Assembly (NCBI GenBank): GCA_013397935.1
Contig: VZRN01005851.1
Span: forward strand, 2,454,298-2,518,297
From: Dasyornis broadbenti
Taxonomy: Eukaryota > Chordata > Aves > Passeriformes > Dasyornithidae
DNA: 64,000 bases
Direction: 5' to 3'
In this document: positions 1 through 14,050 of the stretch, piece after piece
How positions within the stretch are numbered: position 1 is the first letter of the stretch
Layout: every line of letters begins with the position of its first letter
Notes under the pieces: model-generated
What the model was told of the DNA's origin: nothing
The model's input: the letters and a program-made list of their open reading frames with translations, nothing else
Database searches by the model: none
Program-made: the position numbers and the translations under genes

Positions 1-1516
1 TTTAAAAAAGTCAACAGCTGAAAATGGAAGAAGCAAATGGTAAATGTTGCTCTTGTTTTCTGCTTTTAATGAAGACTGTTTCTGTTTCAGAACTAATTGC
101 TTTACACATTTTTTGCCATTTGTATTTATTTTAAATTAATTATAGCACACTTTAAATATTTTAATAAACTCAGAACTTCACATTTTAATTTAAACAATAA
201 ATAACTTTTTTTATGCTCTCTTTTTCTTCTGTCATTTTCTTTCCATAATGACATTTTTCTCGCTGCTTCTTTGAAAATTTCCTATTCTTCTAGTACTTAT
301 TGGCGATCTATCTTAATTTCGGTTTTTTAGAGTTAATATTTTAAAACATGGTTATTTTTCCTGGCCTATATATAGTTTTGTTCTCAACAATAGTTTTTCA
401 TTTTCTGTTTTACCTGTGATTTCATTGTTGTTCAGGTTGACTTTTCTGTCCTTGCAAACAGAGCAGATTAAGTTAAATTTCTTAATAACACATAAGAATT
501 TCTCTGCTGTGAGAAGTGCTTCATGCTGTAGGTTGACCAATGATCTAGAAGATGTTGCAAGAAAATTTGAAAATGTTTATTCAGAATTTGTTGTATCAGT
601 TAAAATATGCATGTAGACCCAAATACCTTGTCCTAAACCTTGTTCTTATGGCAAGTGGTTAATGATAATTTTTTTGCCCAGTTATTTTAAAAATTATATT
701 AAAATGCCAACCTGTTATAGGCTTTATTTTGAATCCCCAGTATCTGTCTCCTTCCTCCTTTCTATGGTTTTTTCAGAAGACAGTAATTTGCTCTCTGTTC
801 ACCACTGTCTGTGCTTTAGCTGTTCTGCACATCTCACTTTCACTTGGCCTTCCCTGAGAGATCTTCCTTTCCATAATTCAAATCAGCCTGCTTAGTCCTT
901 TCTGCACCTACAGTTGGGTCTCTGGGCTGTGTCACTCAAGCTGTGCAAATATCTCAATCAGAGTGCGGCAGCCAAAAGTGTATGAAACAAGTAGCTTCTT
1001 GTTTGGTAAAACACGGATCAGTGGGAAAGAGACTAAAAAGTGTGTACCCTATACCTAGAGGGACTGCTCCAATTCCTTTTTCAGTGATTGATCCGAGAAT
1101 TTGTTCTCTAACATTGTTTTTCCCATGAGCTTTTAAATATATCTCATTTTCATTCTGTATCACTTTAAAAAAAAAAAATATTTTTCTGGGAGGTAGAACT
1201 TTCTAGTGTATTGTAATGTTTCTAATAATCTAGGAAATAATAATTTAAAAAGTCTAGAAAGTTATCTGTAGTAAGATACCACTTTTTGACGTCTCTAGGG
1301 ATGTACCTGGTGATAAGTTGCACCTTTCGTCTATGTATGCTAAATGATAGTCAAGTCATAACATATTTATCTGTGTTCTTTTCCCCGCAATGTGTGTTCC
1401 TGTTCAGCCATTAAGGAACTATTGGTATTCTACTTCATCAGAACAACCCCAGCTTTTTATGCCAACAAGAATTCTGTTTTTGTAATACAAACTGTTTCCA
1501 TTTTCTATTTGGAAGC

Positions 1517-1562
1517 ATGCAATGCAATGCAATGCAATGCAGTGCAATGCAATGCAATGCAA
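1517..1562 (+). repeat. (TGCAA)n pentamer array
   Basis: Nine pentamer copies, with a single a-to-g change in the middle unit. The same pentamer recurs as a three-copy run at 24092-24108. Confidence 0.95.
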
Positions 1563-2420
1563 TAAGGATTTCTGGCATCAAAGAGATTAGAAATTTCAGG
1601 ATGCTTTTTCCTGTACCCACATTGTGTTTCAAATACAAGTCCGTTCTATTTCCAGAAAAAAGGAACAAGCCTCAAAGTCAATAAGAGGAGTTCAAAATAA
1701 AACCCATCTTAATCATGTTTTTGGGGAAGTTTTATTCCCTTTTTTTCCTTCAGAGGGGTAGTTGTGTGCAAAATAATTTACAGATAATAAGCTTATTCTT
1801 GAGACATAGGAACTGAACTAGGTAGAATGTATAGCCTCAAGAGTAGCAACTGCATCATTTCAAAACCTTATTGCTTAACAAAAGACAGACTTTTAGAGGG
1901 TAATACAATGGAAAAGGCCATCAAAGAGCCTTGAGGCACAATGAATCGATGAATATGTCCAAAAGAAAATATGTTTTACATGTTTTAAAATGAATATTTA
2001 TTTCTGAATGATGTTTGAAATTTTAGGAGGACTAGTGGGTCATATTTTACCCCTTGCCTGCAACTTTCTTGTTAATGGAATTGTCCTTATTTTCCAGTCA
2101 AATGGTTCAAAGAAACTTTGTCTTTAGAAAATTAGTATTATATTGCTTGAAAATGGAAAAAGCTGATTTTTTTTTTAAAACAAGCTCTTTTTCTGTGGGG
2201 CAGAGAGCCCTTGCCTTATGCTCTTTTTTTCACCCATATAGAGGCTTTTCACTCTTCTAGTTGATATTTATCTTTTTGTTTTCTGGTGCTATGGTTCATT
2301 AATCAAGAAAGTGAGTCTATAGAGAAAGGCGTGAGGATGCAGATTTTAAAAGGCACAAAAGTGTTTCTTACAAGCTGGAGTCTGACAATTTTTAATGAAA
2401 ATTGGATAGATCACTTCCTT

Positions 2421-2972
2421 TATAGAATTGTAGAATGGTTGGAAGAAATCTTTAAAGGTATCTAATACAGCTCTTGACATGAACAGCGTCATCTTCCACT
2501 AGACCAAGTTTCTCAAAACCCCATCCAACCTGGCTTCAAAGACTTCCAGAAATGGGACATCCATAACTATTTTGGGCAACTTGTTCCAGTGTCTTCCAAT
2601 CCTTACAGTGAAAAAATATATATTCTTCATGTCTTATCTAAATGTACCCTCTTTCACTTTGAAACCATGCCCCCTTGTCATATCACCACATGCCCTTGTA
2701 AGAAGTCTGTGCTTTTCCTTTAAGCGCCTTAATATATTGAAGTGCTGCCAATAAGCTCTGCCTGGAACCTTCTCATCTCCAAGCTGCACAACACCCTTTC
2801 GTCACATGAGGTGCTCCAGCCCCTGATCATTTTCATGGCCCTTCTCTGGGCCTGTTTCCACAGGTCCACATCCTTCTTATGTTGGGGGCCCCAGACCTGG
2901 ATGCAGTACTCCAGGTGGGCTCTCATCAGAGTGTATTACAGGGGCAGAATTCCTTCCCTCAGTCTGTGGGAC
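2421..2972 (-). mobile_element. CR1 LINE fragment (RT end plus 3' region)
   Basis: The minus strand carries the end of the CR1 ORF2 reverse-transcriptase region (RAHLEYCIQVWGPQHKKDVD, about 2926 down to 2800). It is followed by the CR1 3' region, with the sense-strand phrases for fast-declining 3' UTR (aagggcatgt, ggacattt-like blocks), and ends at 2421 with a degenerate attctaca-type CR1 tail. CR1 is the main LINE of birds and other sauropsids. Stops and indels break the reading frame, so this is a dead 5'-truncated copy. The boundaries are approximate. Confidence 0.85.
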
Positions 2973-4045
2973 AGGTTTGATTGGTCAGACCAAATGAGCT
3001 GCTGCTGCTTTCTGAATTCCCAGCAGTGTATTTATGTGTATTTAAACTTCTATCACCTTCCCAAACTAGACATCAGCCAGACCTCTAAAGACTTGGAAAA
3101 GAGGAAATCAAACTTCCTACACCAGTTCAATTTTTGTGGGGGAAATTACTGAGTGATAATGAGGCTGGCCCAAGATAAATACTTCTGTCAGACAACAGGT
3201 TTAAATCATGCAGGCATCACTAGACAAACTGCAGTGTACGCTATGGCATTTATTTATAAGATGACTGTGGGCTGGTATTTCATTTGTTGTTTGCCTTGAA
3301 CAGAATAAATTTAAGTCATTAAGTGGAACTTGTTTCACACAGACAAAAGCTGCAATCAATGAGGGGTGGAGAACCGTGCAATCCCAGGTTTTCAGATGTA
3401 GAAATACATTTTACAATAATCAATTGTTCTTTTTTAAAATAAGATTTATATTAAGCTGCTTTTGAATATTTAAATAACTTGTGTACATTGTATGGGAGCA
3501 GAGATGACATTTTAGTGTCAGGGAGCTTTAAATAAAATTATTTTCTAATGAGTTCTAATCTAGTTCAAAATTTTCTACAAAACCTTATTTTTTTCATTCT
3601 GATTTCAATATCATGCATCCATCCAGGCAAATGGAGTTCTGTTGATGTGTCCCATCAACCTAAAATGAGAGGATATTGTACTTAATTAGGATGCTTTGAC
3701 TTTTTTCCTGCTGCATTTCTTGGTTATACTGTTGTCATAATCCAAATTCTGGATGTTGGTCTTCTGCATTGACCTTCAGGGTTATCGCTAGAAATCTCAC
3801 TAAGCTCTGTGTTCGTATTTCTGGCTTTAGTGCACTGCAAACCTCCTCCATCCTTGATCCATAACTTGCTCAAGATGAGTTTGAATGATGTAGTATTTGG
3901 CCAATCCTCTATTGCCTCTCCCAGCATCACAGTTTTGCAGTCACAGTTCTTAGGCCAAACTATGCTTTCATTTACATCTTTCAAGTAAACTGCTTCATAT
4001 AAGTAACATTTTAAAAAGCATTTTTATTTTATTTTTCCTTTAGAG

Positions 4046-4206
4046 GAGACTGGAAGATAACTGTAGTCGCTGGGGATTTTGAAACAGCTGGCACAACAGC
4101 AACAATATCCCTGTATGCTTACAGAGAAAACAAAGCTTCTGGTCCTTTTGTTTTGGGACCTGGGAAACAGCAGCTGTTTAATCCCAACAGTGAAAATACA
4201 TTTAAG
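4046..4206 (+). CDS. PLAT module 1, first-half exon
   Basis: An open exon of 53 codons beginning DWKITVVAGDFETAGTTATI and ending SENTFK, the classic first half of a PLAT domain (strand, TAGT turn, strand, then the basic/aromatic F..F..K end). The acceptor region reads tttagag, so the exon could begin at 4044 or 4046. I prefer 4046 because it gives the phase-1 entry shared by every other first-half exon here. The donor is AAG|gtgtgc, leaving phase 0, which matches the next exon at 14051. No lesion is visible. The preceding exon was not found in the first 4 kb. Confidence 0.85.
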
Positions 4207-6916
4207 GTGTGCTATGGCTGTTATATAAACACTGGAGAATCCAAAACTTATGCAAAATAGCTTTTCTCAAAACTAGATAAAGAGGTAATAAAAAAGACTC
4301 AAAGAAAGATGTAAGGATCATTAAGTGTTTCTGACAGAGGGACTGACTTTTGTGGCAGTGAATTTGGAATCAGGAAGTGGGTTCAGAACTGCATCAGGCA
4401 GATGTCTCTCAGAATCTGCTTCATGCTTGTATCTTCTTGATGTACTAGTTTATAGTAGATGTTCATTTAAAGAAGTAAAAAGAACTTTCTTTGCATTTAC
4501 ATATTAAGATAGTCTTGGTTATGAGTTTTCGTTGCATATCTGTCTTTGGAATGGTCCACTATAAATTCTTCCATGAACTTCCTCAGACTTCCACTGAAGC
4601 ACACTGTTGTGTGAACTTTTTCTTGGAGAAAGTAAGAAGGAAAGGGGGAGCTGGTTAGAAACCAGAGATAAATCACATAGATTGAGTTAACTCTGTGATT
4701 TAAACTAATGTTTTCCTGCTGCTCCAAGGAAATGGAGACATTTCTCTCTACTGACAAATCAATGAGATGTGCTTCAGAAACACGACATTTCTCAGACTGC
4801 TCTAAGATCCTGTAATTCCTGCCATTTCCTCTAGTTCATGCAGTTCCTCAGGCAGGACTGTACCTGTCGCAGTAGTTAAATCTGTTCTGTGTCACTTAGA
4901 TTTAAATAATTTATGCATAATAAACAGATGATGGGGAATCAGTGACAGATGGATAGAAAGTATCTTTTGATACCAAAATTGGCCATATAGAAACTTTCTA
5001 GCACAGTTTTAATAAATAAAGTGTTAACTGATACAAGAAGCTGCAAGAGCTCAACATAATATAATGGAAACAAAATCATGCCTCACAAAAACATCAAAAT
5101 ATCATATAATTTTAAAATCCCTTCAGTCACACCTACAACCATAAGAAAGGATAGAGAAATGGCCCACAAAAAGAGAATGAGACCAAATTCTACTGGATTG
5201 TCTTAATAAGAATCAAGAACAGTAGTCTGACAGAAAGCACAGTTAACTGTGTAGTAACCTGGATGCCTAAAAGTATACAATGAGTATTGAGTAAAGTTAA
5301 AAGAAGTGAAAAAGAAAAGTTATTAAGTAAAAGTTTACTTGAGTAAATCAGCTGGTGCTCCTTTATATCCTCCTGAGATTTCATTGCTCATGTAGAACTT
5401 GATTTTGTTGCTTGTATTGCTGTATAAAGCCAGTGTAACATCATTAACCTTGGCTCTCTGATTAAGGTTTGTGTAAATGAAATTAAAAACTGGCAAAACT
5501 CCATTGTAAGACAGGTATAATGTAACAAGGCTATTACCTTTGGAGATTTCCATATGATGGCAGTACATGAAATTTACTGAAGGCAATTTACAATTATTGT
5601 GTGATGGGGAGAGTTCTGGTTTCTGACTGGAGTCCTGGCTTCTAGGTATCCACTAGACAGTCATATGTACTCTGCACAACATTTGCCCTTGTAGCTATTT
5701 TTCCTACCAGATGGCTGTGTCAAGGATAAATAATGTGGGGACAGGAGCAAAAACCAGAATTTAAATCTGATGGATTTCCCTTTCTGTTCTGCAATTGTTC
5801 CTGTGTGTTCAAAGAAGCTACTTCTGGGCTATAGTTTTCTGCTTCTGTTACTATTCAGACATAGTTTTTAGGATGTAATTTTTCTGTTGAGAGTCATTCC
5901 TCCTCCAATAGAGGCGTATCAATCTACCATAAGTTACAGCTTTCATCACAACTCTGATCTGTTTCCTGCGTTTTCCTCTGGTGTCATCACAGTCCCTGAC
6001 TATTTCTCAGTATTTCAAAAATACTGATTGTGGAAGAATGCTGAGTTGCTCGAGATACTGGAGCTTTAATTATATTGTAAATTGTATTCTCCAGAGCCCT
6101 GTCTTCTGCATCATCGTTCTTTGAAACATGGCGGATTATCTCTTATGAGTGTACACACTGTTTGATAAAGAAATTATTTTTAAAAGTATTCTTTTAATAT
6201 TTGGTCATGCCAAATATTCCCTTCTGTGTCAAAGAGAACTAAGCAGAAGACTGTAAGCCTATTTTCTTCTGTAAAAGCCAGTTGCAATCTCTCAATTTTT
6301 ATTACTTCCATACATAACTTCCATACCTTCGGGTACAAGTTCTGCTGTTTTAGTAATAATGAAGTCAGTAAAAGCACTGACTGGTTCAGTAGATCTGCTT
6401 TCAAAATACTGCTTGCCTTAATGATAGTGGCAGGACCCAGCATTTCCTTAACAAGACTTTTTCCATTATTTGCTTTGTGAGTTTGCTTCATTATCAGCTC
6501 TTCAATCTCTTTAAGGCTGTGTCAGTCTTACAAATCTCAACACATTGTCAATTTTATCTAAGATAACACTATATTAGACTAATAGAAGTGCTGGAATTTT
6601 TCCTAAGAAATCTTTGATATCTTCAGTTTAACAGCATATTTTGTGGTTGGTGGCTGTCTTTGTAAGGAAGATAGCTGTTCCATGTTTGCAAGTACAGAAC
6701 ATGAAGTATGCACGATATTTTAGGAGCACTGGAAACTGAAATCCATCCCTGGTGTAAATTTTGCTGCATGAGCTCATTTTTCTAACTTTGAAAGCTGGTT
6801 CCACATCCATTTACATGATTTAGAGTTTCTTCATCTGCATAAACAATTCTTTAAACACTCCTATGGTCGAGGGCAAATACCAGAAAGTAATATAGGGAGA
6901 TGACAAGCAAGTGCCC

Positions 6917-7539
6917 TACTAATACTAATACTGATACTGATACTAATACTAATACTAATACTAATACTAATACTAATACTAATACTAATACTAATACTAA
7001 TACTAATACTAATACTAATACTAATACTAATACTAATACTAATACTAATACTAATACTAATACTAATACTAATACTAATACTAATACTAATACTAATACT
7101 AATACTAATACTAATACTAATACTAATACTAATACTAATACTAATACTAATACTAATACTAATACTAATACTAATACTAATACTAATACTAATACTAATA
7201 CTAATACTAATACTAATACTAATACTAATACTAATACTAATACTAATACTAATACTAATACTAATACTAATACTAATACTAATACTAATACTAATACTAA
7301 TACTAATACTAATACTAATACTAATACTAATACTAATACTAATACTAATACTAATACTAATACTAATACTAATACTAATACTAATACTAATACTAATACT
7401 AATACTAATACTAATACTAATACTAATACTAATACTAATACTAATACTAATACTAATACTAATACTAATACTAATACTAATACTAATACTAATACTAATA
7501 CTAATACTAATACTAATACTAATACTAATACTAATACTA
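6917..7539 (+). repeat. (ACTAAT)n hexamer array, about 104 copies
   Basis: An uninterrupted tandem hexamer of about 623 bases, perfect except for two gat variants near its left end (6930-6942) and the final unit running into ctagtag. Two of the plus-strand frames are open (Thr-Asn and Leu-Ile repeats) and the minus strand can be read as Ser-Ile repeats. These frames are products of the repeat and not genes. It lies in the intron between PLAT exons 4046 and 14051. Confidence 0.97.
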
Positions 7540-10500
7540 GTAGAGTTACTTAATATCATAAAAAACTTAATAAATTTTGCTCCTATGACGAGACTGTTAA
7601 AGTGTTAAATCCAGCCTTATTCCTTCCAGTTACACTTTACTTTTTTTGGAAAGAATTATGTTAATCAGGTGCACCTTTATGCTGTATTGCATCTCAGGAA
7701 TGTGTTACACTTACACTTAGAACTTTATCTGTTGTTTTTCCTTGTGGTTTCCTCTTGTTTAAATAAAATTATCAGTCATTTTAAATAACCTACACATAAA
7801 TAATTAAAACTCCTTTCTTTAGAATCAATCCTACAGACTGTAAGAATCTGTTGTGTTCCACTGTGAGTCTTTTGTTCCTGTGCACTGGATCCATAGTCCT
7901 TCTTTCATCTGTCAAAACTGAGATCTCCAAAGTAAAACGAGAAGCAGTGAGAAGAAAACTAAATATTGTGAAAATAGGTTGAAACAAATCCATTTTCATG
8001 CTTTTGCTCATGATGTTCAAATAAAAGGAGCTGAAATGAACTCAGTTAGAATCCTTCCAGAGTGGGAAGATTGCAAAAGTGAATATTAGCACTAATGTAG
8101 CTATCCACTCTCTTAACCATGGGACTGCAATGCCTAAAAGCTCACTTGTGTCCTGCTGTTTTCCAGCTGTCCCTGTTTTCCATAACGACCATTTAGGTCC
8201 AGAAACAGTTGAATAAAACTTAGAGAAGCCCAGGCTTTAGTCAGATATGCTTAAGACAGCATAAACCAGTCATACTTACGACTGCTACTCTGCTTGAAAC
8301 TGTCACTGTCCGTAAAATGCATATGATAACAAGATGCACCTCATTCCTTACTGACATAAAAGAGAGAAGTATGTAAAATGATCTTCATCAGCTACAGGCT
8401 GGGCATTAAAATTTAGCTTGTTCCAAGAAACATCATAGAAGGATTGTAAAGAGGTCACAAAAAATCTTGGAGAAAAATACAGCTCATCTCCAAGAAATGG
8501 GAGTGGGGAATGTGGTGCTACTTGTTCAGTAATTAGGCAGTACGTGCTGCAGCATCGAGTGTGTGTATATATAAATGTATATATGTACTTGCTGTTGGCA
8601 CAATTTAACTAACCCCACAGTAAAAGAAAAGTTCTTTCAGAGCTTGAGTGGACTGGAAAAGAAAGAATTTAACAATCACTGTGCAACGAGCAGTGTTTGT
8701 TTACCCAGTCTATTTTTGTGACCAAAGCAAGCACGAAGTAGGAAAAAATAGTGCTGATCTTTGTGTGGCCTTTAATCCCATTCCTTACATGTTATATCCA
8801 CCCTTTTTCATGACATTGTTGCATTTCTTTATGAGCACCTGTGACACACTCTAATTCTCAAGTTAGTGTGTAACTGTGCCAAGTTTGTTGGGCATAATTA
8901 ACAAATTGGCTGAATTCAGACATCTGGAAAAAGGGAGCAGTATGGGTGGGCTCTGGGTACTGCACTGGTATAATAGTTATTGTATTTTTGGCAACAGTTA
9001 TTAGCTGCATGTTCATAATTTAAAAATATCATCTACTTCCAAAGATTTCTCTATTATATGCCTATGCTGTAGAAGTTAAACTAATGCAGTCAATGATTTT
9101 TCTTTCTTTTGGGAATCCAGCTGCTGTACATGACTTCTCTGAAATTCTGTTAATGAAGTGGCCTTACATGAAGTTAATAACTGTCTGTCAAGCATATTCT
9201 CTAGTGGGTGTGTTAGATGTTGGGATTTTGGTGCAGCTGCCTCTGAAGTGTGGATTTATCCAAATAATTTTCATGCTAGCCTGAGTTTATCTCAAAGAGA
9301 TTGCAGGATACTTTCTGCACAACAGGAAAACAGTGATATTATTTTTCTTATTCTGGTATATAAAAGAGAAATGGAGTCATTACATATATTCTTTCCATCC
9401 TTTTATTGATGTATCTTTCCACTGAAGCTTTTCTTGTTCAGACAAGGAACTTCACTTTTCACTTAGATAAACATCTTAAGTACATGAATATAGGTCATAC
9501 TGACTCCACTGAAAATATCACAGGTATGCTAGGGACCAAAAAGTGTATTTGCATAGCTCATTTAGAAATGGAATTAAAATTTAGTCCTTGCATCCTCTTT
9601 AGGAAGAACTTCTTGCTGATAAACCCAGATTTCAATTTATGCTTAGAGACAAATTATAAAATATGAGATTTGTTAATCTTCAATTTCAAAAAGGCCAAGT
9701 TGTCTAATACACGATTTAATGAAAATGTTCCCATTGCCTTTGGTATGAAGATAATTTAGTCCTCTGCTTGTACAAAAAATAAATAGTAGGGCTGAGGAAT
9801 GCATACAGGTGAATTGATTAGCAGGTCAGTCTAGTTCAACTGCTGGCAAAAATTCAGAATACAAGTGAAGCAAAGATACTGTGTGTGAAAATGTGGCCCT
9901 TTTGAAAGTGGTGGACAGTTTTTCAAATAATTTGTACTGGTAGTGGTACTATGAAATACGATGTGTTGATATTATTGTCTATAACAATAATGTTAATAAT
10001 AATGTGAACAAAAATGCTATGAAGACAATAGAATTAGCACTGTCATTGTAGTCACAATGGTATTTTTAAGGTTATTAAGTGCTGATAGTCTGTCATATAA
10101 GGTCTATATGAGGCCCAGCCCCTTTAGAACTTAATACAGAACTTAAAACAAATTGGTTGAAACATCAGAAGGAATTTCACAATCAACCACCAAGTTAACT
10201 GCAGATGATGATTTAGGTGTTTTGTAAAATCTTTTCCTGGGAAGAGGCTGGCATTTGTAGAAGATTTCTCTAACAGACCATCCCTAAGAAGATCACAATA
10301 CCTGATGTTTGCAGTCTCTAGATCCCTTTATCCCAATCTGTGTTTCCATGCTCTTGTTTGTTACCTCTGCAGTTTAGGTCTTATTTCTGTTCTATAGGTG
10401 GCTGATGCAAGCCACGTCATAATGGAATTTGAATTTTTCTCCATGTCCAAACTCTACCAAATTATTACAATTGATAACTTCTGATGTCTCAATTGAGTAT

Positions 10501-12047
10501 GGAAAAATCGCAACTAACCCAAAACGAACAGAAAATTTTAGAAAAAAATACAGGAGTTCAAAGTTGTACCTTTTTCTGAGGATCTCCAAATTTATGGAGA
10601 GAGTTTTGCAATGTCCCTGTAAGAGACATGTAAATGTTGTCCTTGTATAGTTGACAAAGTGAAGCAAAAAGGGCTTGTGAATTAGGTAATGTTTCTCAGT
10701 AAGCCTAAAGAAGATCCAGGAATAGAATCTAGCTGCCTGATTTTCAGAGTGATGCTTTAGCCCAGGGACCCATCCTTTCCTCTTTGGACATTTACTGCAG
10801 GTCCATCGGAATGGCTGTTTCCATATAGAAAAGGAACAATACTTTTGCAGCTGTGGTGCTGGAACAGAGAACAGCTAGACTAAGGTTTTTGTAAGCATGT
10901 TGTTTGCAAGGGCAACAAAGTCAACTTTGTTCTACAACTTTTTACAGAACATTCTGGCTGTGAAAGTAGATTTCTAAATGCCAGGTTGTGTTCAAGTCAT
11001 GCAGAAGTTCAAGGCAATTTATTCAACACAGGAAAAGGAGAAGCAACCTCAAGACATTGTTTATGTTGTCAAAAGAGTATCATTAGCTCTGCTGTGTTAT
11101 GAGAATATTTTCCTCTGCATTTCAATGCAAGAGTAAAATTTGACATACATTTGACAGGATTCCAATTGACAAAAAATAACGTGTTAGCGAGTCAATACCA
11201 CTGAGAGACCAATGCGATATCTGATCTGACATCAAGATGAATTGTTCCAAGTTCCAAAAATGCAACTGATACCAAAACTAAATTTGTAATTGCATTATAT
11301 ATCTTTCAGAAGATCATATACTTTTGATTTCCCCTCTGCCATTGCCTTAATTTCCACCCAAGAATAAACATGATTTTTTCCCTCCAAGATCACTTGTAAA
11401 CAATTATTCAGAAACAAAATATTAAGCATATTACTAAGCATGTTTTCAGATGGGCAGTGTTCTGTGTTTTGAATTATTTTTGAGACTTTTCAGACTCGGA
11501 AATATCCCACTACCTGTAAGTCCAGTATAGTTTACCATTCCAAAAAACTCTTAATTTCTGAGTCAAGTAGACAGGAGTGTTTTATACTCTTTCTCCCTTT
11601 AATTAAAAGCAAGCAAATATATTTGACTTGAAACTTTGGGCAAATTCCCCTTTAGCACACGGTCACAACTTCCTTAATTTCGTTATATCACAACTGCTTT
11701 TAGAGTGTGAATGTTAGGGTAGGATAGGAAGTATAGAAAGACACAAGGAAATGTATGTTTAGAGATGCTTAACAGGACTTCAGTGAATCTAATTGATCTA
11801 GTTACAACTAGATGCGTCTTCTGGAGAGACCTAATGTCTGGACAGAGCTTTCTATTCTCTACTGATTTTTCTTGAAACTTCATTTGCTGGATGGATTTGC
11901 TTGATGGATTGCTCTGTTGCTTAGCCAGTAGCAGGAAGTCCCTGCATGCTGATATGGTGATGAATGGGCTTCATAATTTCCCTCACCTTTTTCAAATAGT
12001 GTCTTATTTTTTCCTTTCTTTTCCCCCTTTTTTTCCCATTCTCCCCC

Positions 12048-12081
12048 NNNNNNNNNNNNNNNNNNNNNNNNNNNNNNNNNN
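12048..12081. other. Assembly gap (34 N)
   Basis: A run of 34 N flanked by pyrimidine-rich sequence (cccccttttt and ccctttttt on either side). The true length is unknown. Any reading frame across it is meaningless. Confidence 0.98.
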
Positions 12082-12167
12082 CCCTTTTTTGGTCAGCTCT
12101 CCTACATGTGCTTATTTTTGTGATATTTTCTCCAGTTGTACCAGTGTTCTGCCAAACATCACCTATT

Positions 12168-12305
12168 GTGTGGCCAGCAGGTCGAGGGAGGTGATTCTGC
12201 CCCTCTATTCTGCTCTTGTGAGATCTCACCTGGAGTGCTGCATCCAGTGCTGGGGCCTCCAGCATAAGAAGGAAATAGATCTGCAGGAGCACAACGGGAG
12301 GAAAA
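12168..12305 (+). mobile_element. CR1 LINE fragment (RT region)
   Basis: The plus strand holds a short piece of CR1 ORF2, with ASRSREVILPLYSALVRSHL then ECCIQCWGLQHKKEIDLQ, the conserved CR1 reverse-transcriptase C-terminal motif. It lies 86 bases after the N gap and is truncated on both sides, so the 5' part may be hidden by the gap. Dead copy. Confidence 0.85.
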
Positions 12306-14050
12306 GAACCAGAAGGAAACGTACATGGTGTTTGCAGGGAAATTCACCTCGAAACATAACTCCCATCTTAGACCTCCTTCTGAAAAAAAAATCCACTGTA
12401 GCATAATATGATAAATAAATATAATTAGAAAGTTATAGCTTCACTTTTGAGCCAATTCATACGATGTATATACTATAGATATGCAGGATTTGCTTTATCA
12501 ACGTTTCAGTGTGTTCATAGCCAAATGACTGATTAGATGCTTCAGAAGTTGAAAGAGGTTTTTTGACTGAGTTTCCTGGTCTTGACCGAGAAGCATGGTA
12601 ATGATTATTGTATACAATAATCTGTGGTGGCTGTGATGTTTCTTTTCCAACAGGGGTTAAGCCAAAATTTAATCATGGACATGAGATCACAAGTTATCAG
12701 TGTTTTATTTACTAAATTGTCCTTTAACACTCTTGCACCACAAATAGAAACCAGTGCCTACATTTCAGGAGAGCACCACCTTTGTTGTTCACCAATACCA
12801 CACTCTACTCAGTTTGCAATAAAAGTTGAGAGTTCTAATACATTTTTATATTTATTTGAAAGGCAACCTTAGCAGACCCTTGCCCAATGCAGAGGTCTCT
12901 GTTTTGCAGCTGGGTGCCAGGTTTATTAGGGCAACTTAGTCTATACCCTGGCTACATTTGTGGCTAGTTTCAGAGTGCTTTTTATCTGTTGCTGTAATTC
13001 TGCTGTGAGTATTAGCAGCATATTTTTGATGTACATGGTTTTATTGCATAAATGCTATAATTGTGTCTTCTGTTAGTACATCTTACTTTAACATACTGTT
13101 TTAATATAGCAAAACCTACTACAATGGTCATAACTGTGACTCTATTCAGACTTTTTACTACTAGCATATGTGTCCTGCTCTCACCTTAGGAGACTAAGTT
13201 GTGCCAGGCTTGCCTAAGGGATGTTTGTTTCCATTTTGTTTCAATGTGAAATAATACAAAATTGCAATGACATTGCTTGCAACAAATATTGTTTGTTCTT
13301 TTTTACTTGGTGATTTCTGCCCAATTACCATAACCTTTCAAACACAACATCGAGAAGAAAAGTTTAAAAAAAAAAAAAAGGTTGAAAGTGTATAACCCTG
13401 ATTTTGTGCATAGGTTCCTGCCATCAGCATTGCCCAAAAAAACTTCTGCAACCCAAAACGTAGTGGCTCTTCTTCCAAGGCTGCAGTATTCAGTGTGACA
13501 TAGTCATGTTTTATTGTTTAAATTTGCTGCAGTGTGGCATCAGCACTTAGAGAAACAGTTAACCCTGACACCAATGCACATGAAAACAGGAGTCAAAGAG
13601 AAAAGTAGCAGACTGATAAGTGGTAGGAATAGTTAATAGGGCTCTGCTGACGGTGACTGTATGGACTCCAAATGTACTATTTTGTGTAGCAATGACTGAA
13701 CTTATTTCTGCTTGTTAAAGTATTTGTCTAGAAATAGAGATTTACATTATAACACTACGAACTGGATTCTGTGAAGAGGTCTAGAAACAGACTGGGTTGT
13801 CTGAGCCCTTTAATCACTTTAAATAATATGGTACTGAAGTCAATAAAATTACGCTTGCAGACTACTCCATCTGCTTTTGTGTTATTTCTCTGGGATTCGT
13901 TGTATATTAAGGCTTAGTTTTCTAACAAAATCCATTACTCTTGGCTATGTTAGCTGCACATTTAGTTTGTATGCCCAGTTTAAGAAGGATGGCTGTAAAC
14001 AACACTGTCATTTGTTATTAAAATCTGGATTTTTCTTTTTTTCATTATAG

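Larger units (their letters stand above)
1..4045. other. Upstream or intronic sequence
   Basis: Apart from the pentamer array and the minus-strand CR1 fragment, I see no exon, promoter or RNA gene. Earlier PLAT exons, if any, are presumably outside the window. Open frames here have no recognisable domain. Confidence 0.6.
4207..14050 (+). other. Intron of PLAT gene
   Basis: A 9.8-kb AT-rich intron holding the ACTAAT array, the N gap and a CR1 piece. Nothing else was recognised. Confidence 0.7.

Noticed and set aside
421..470. VDF-like reading after ttgttcag, resembling the start of a PLAT second half
   Set aside because: It stops after about ten codons and shows no L-G-D-L or K-V motif.
3724..3984. 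86-codon open frame on the minus strand just upstream of the first PLAT exon
   Set aside because: No recognisable domain and no clear splice or promoter context, on the strand opposite to the gene. A chance frame or unknown repeat.
6861..7559. Long open frames on both strands (Thr-Asn and Ser-Ile repeats)
   Set aside because: They are direct readings of the ACTAAT array, whose period is a multiple of three. There is no sign of coding.
11891..12406. 171-codon open frame crossing the N gap
   Set aside because: It spans unknown bases and then reads CR1 sequence. Not a gene.
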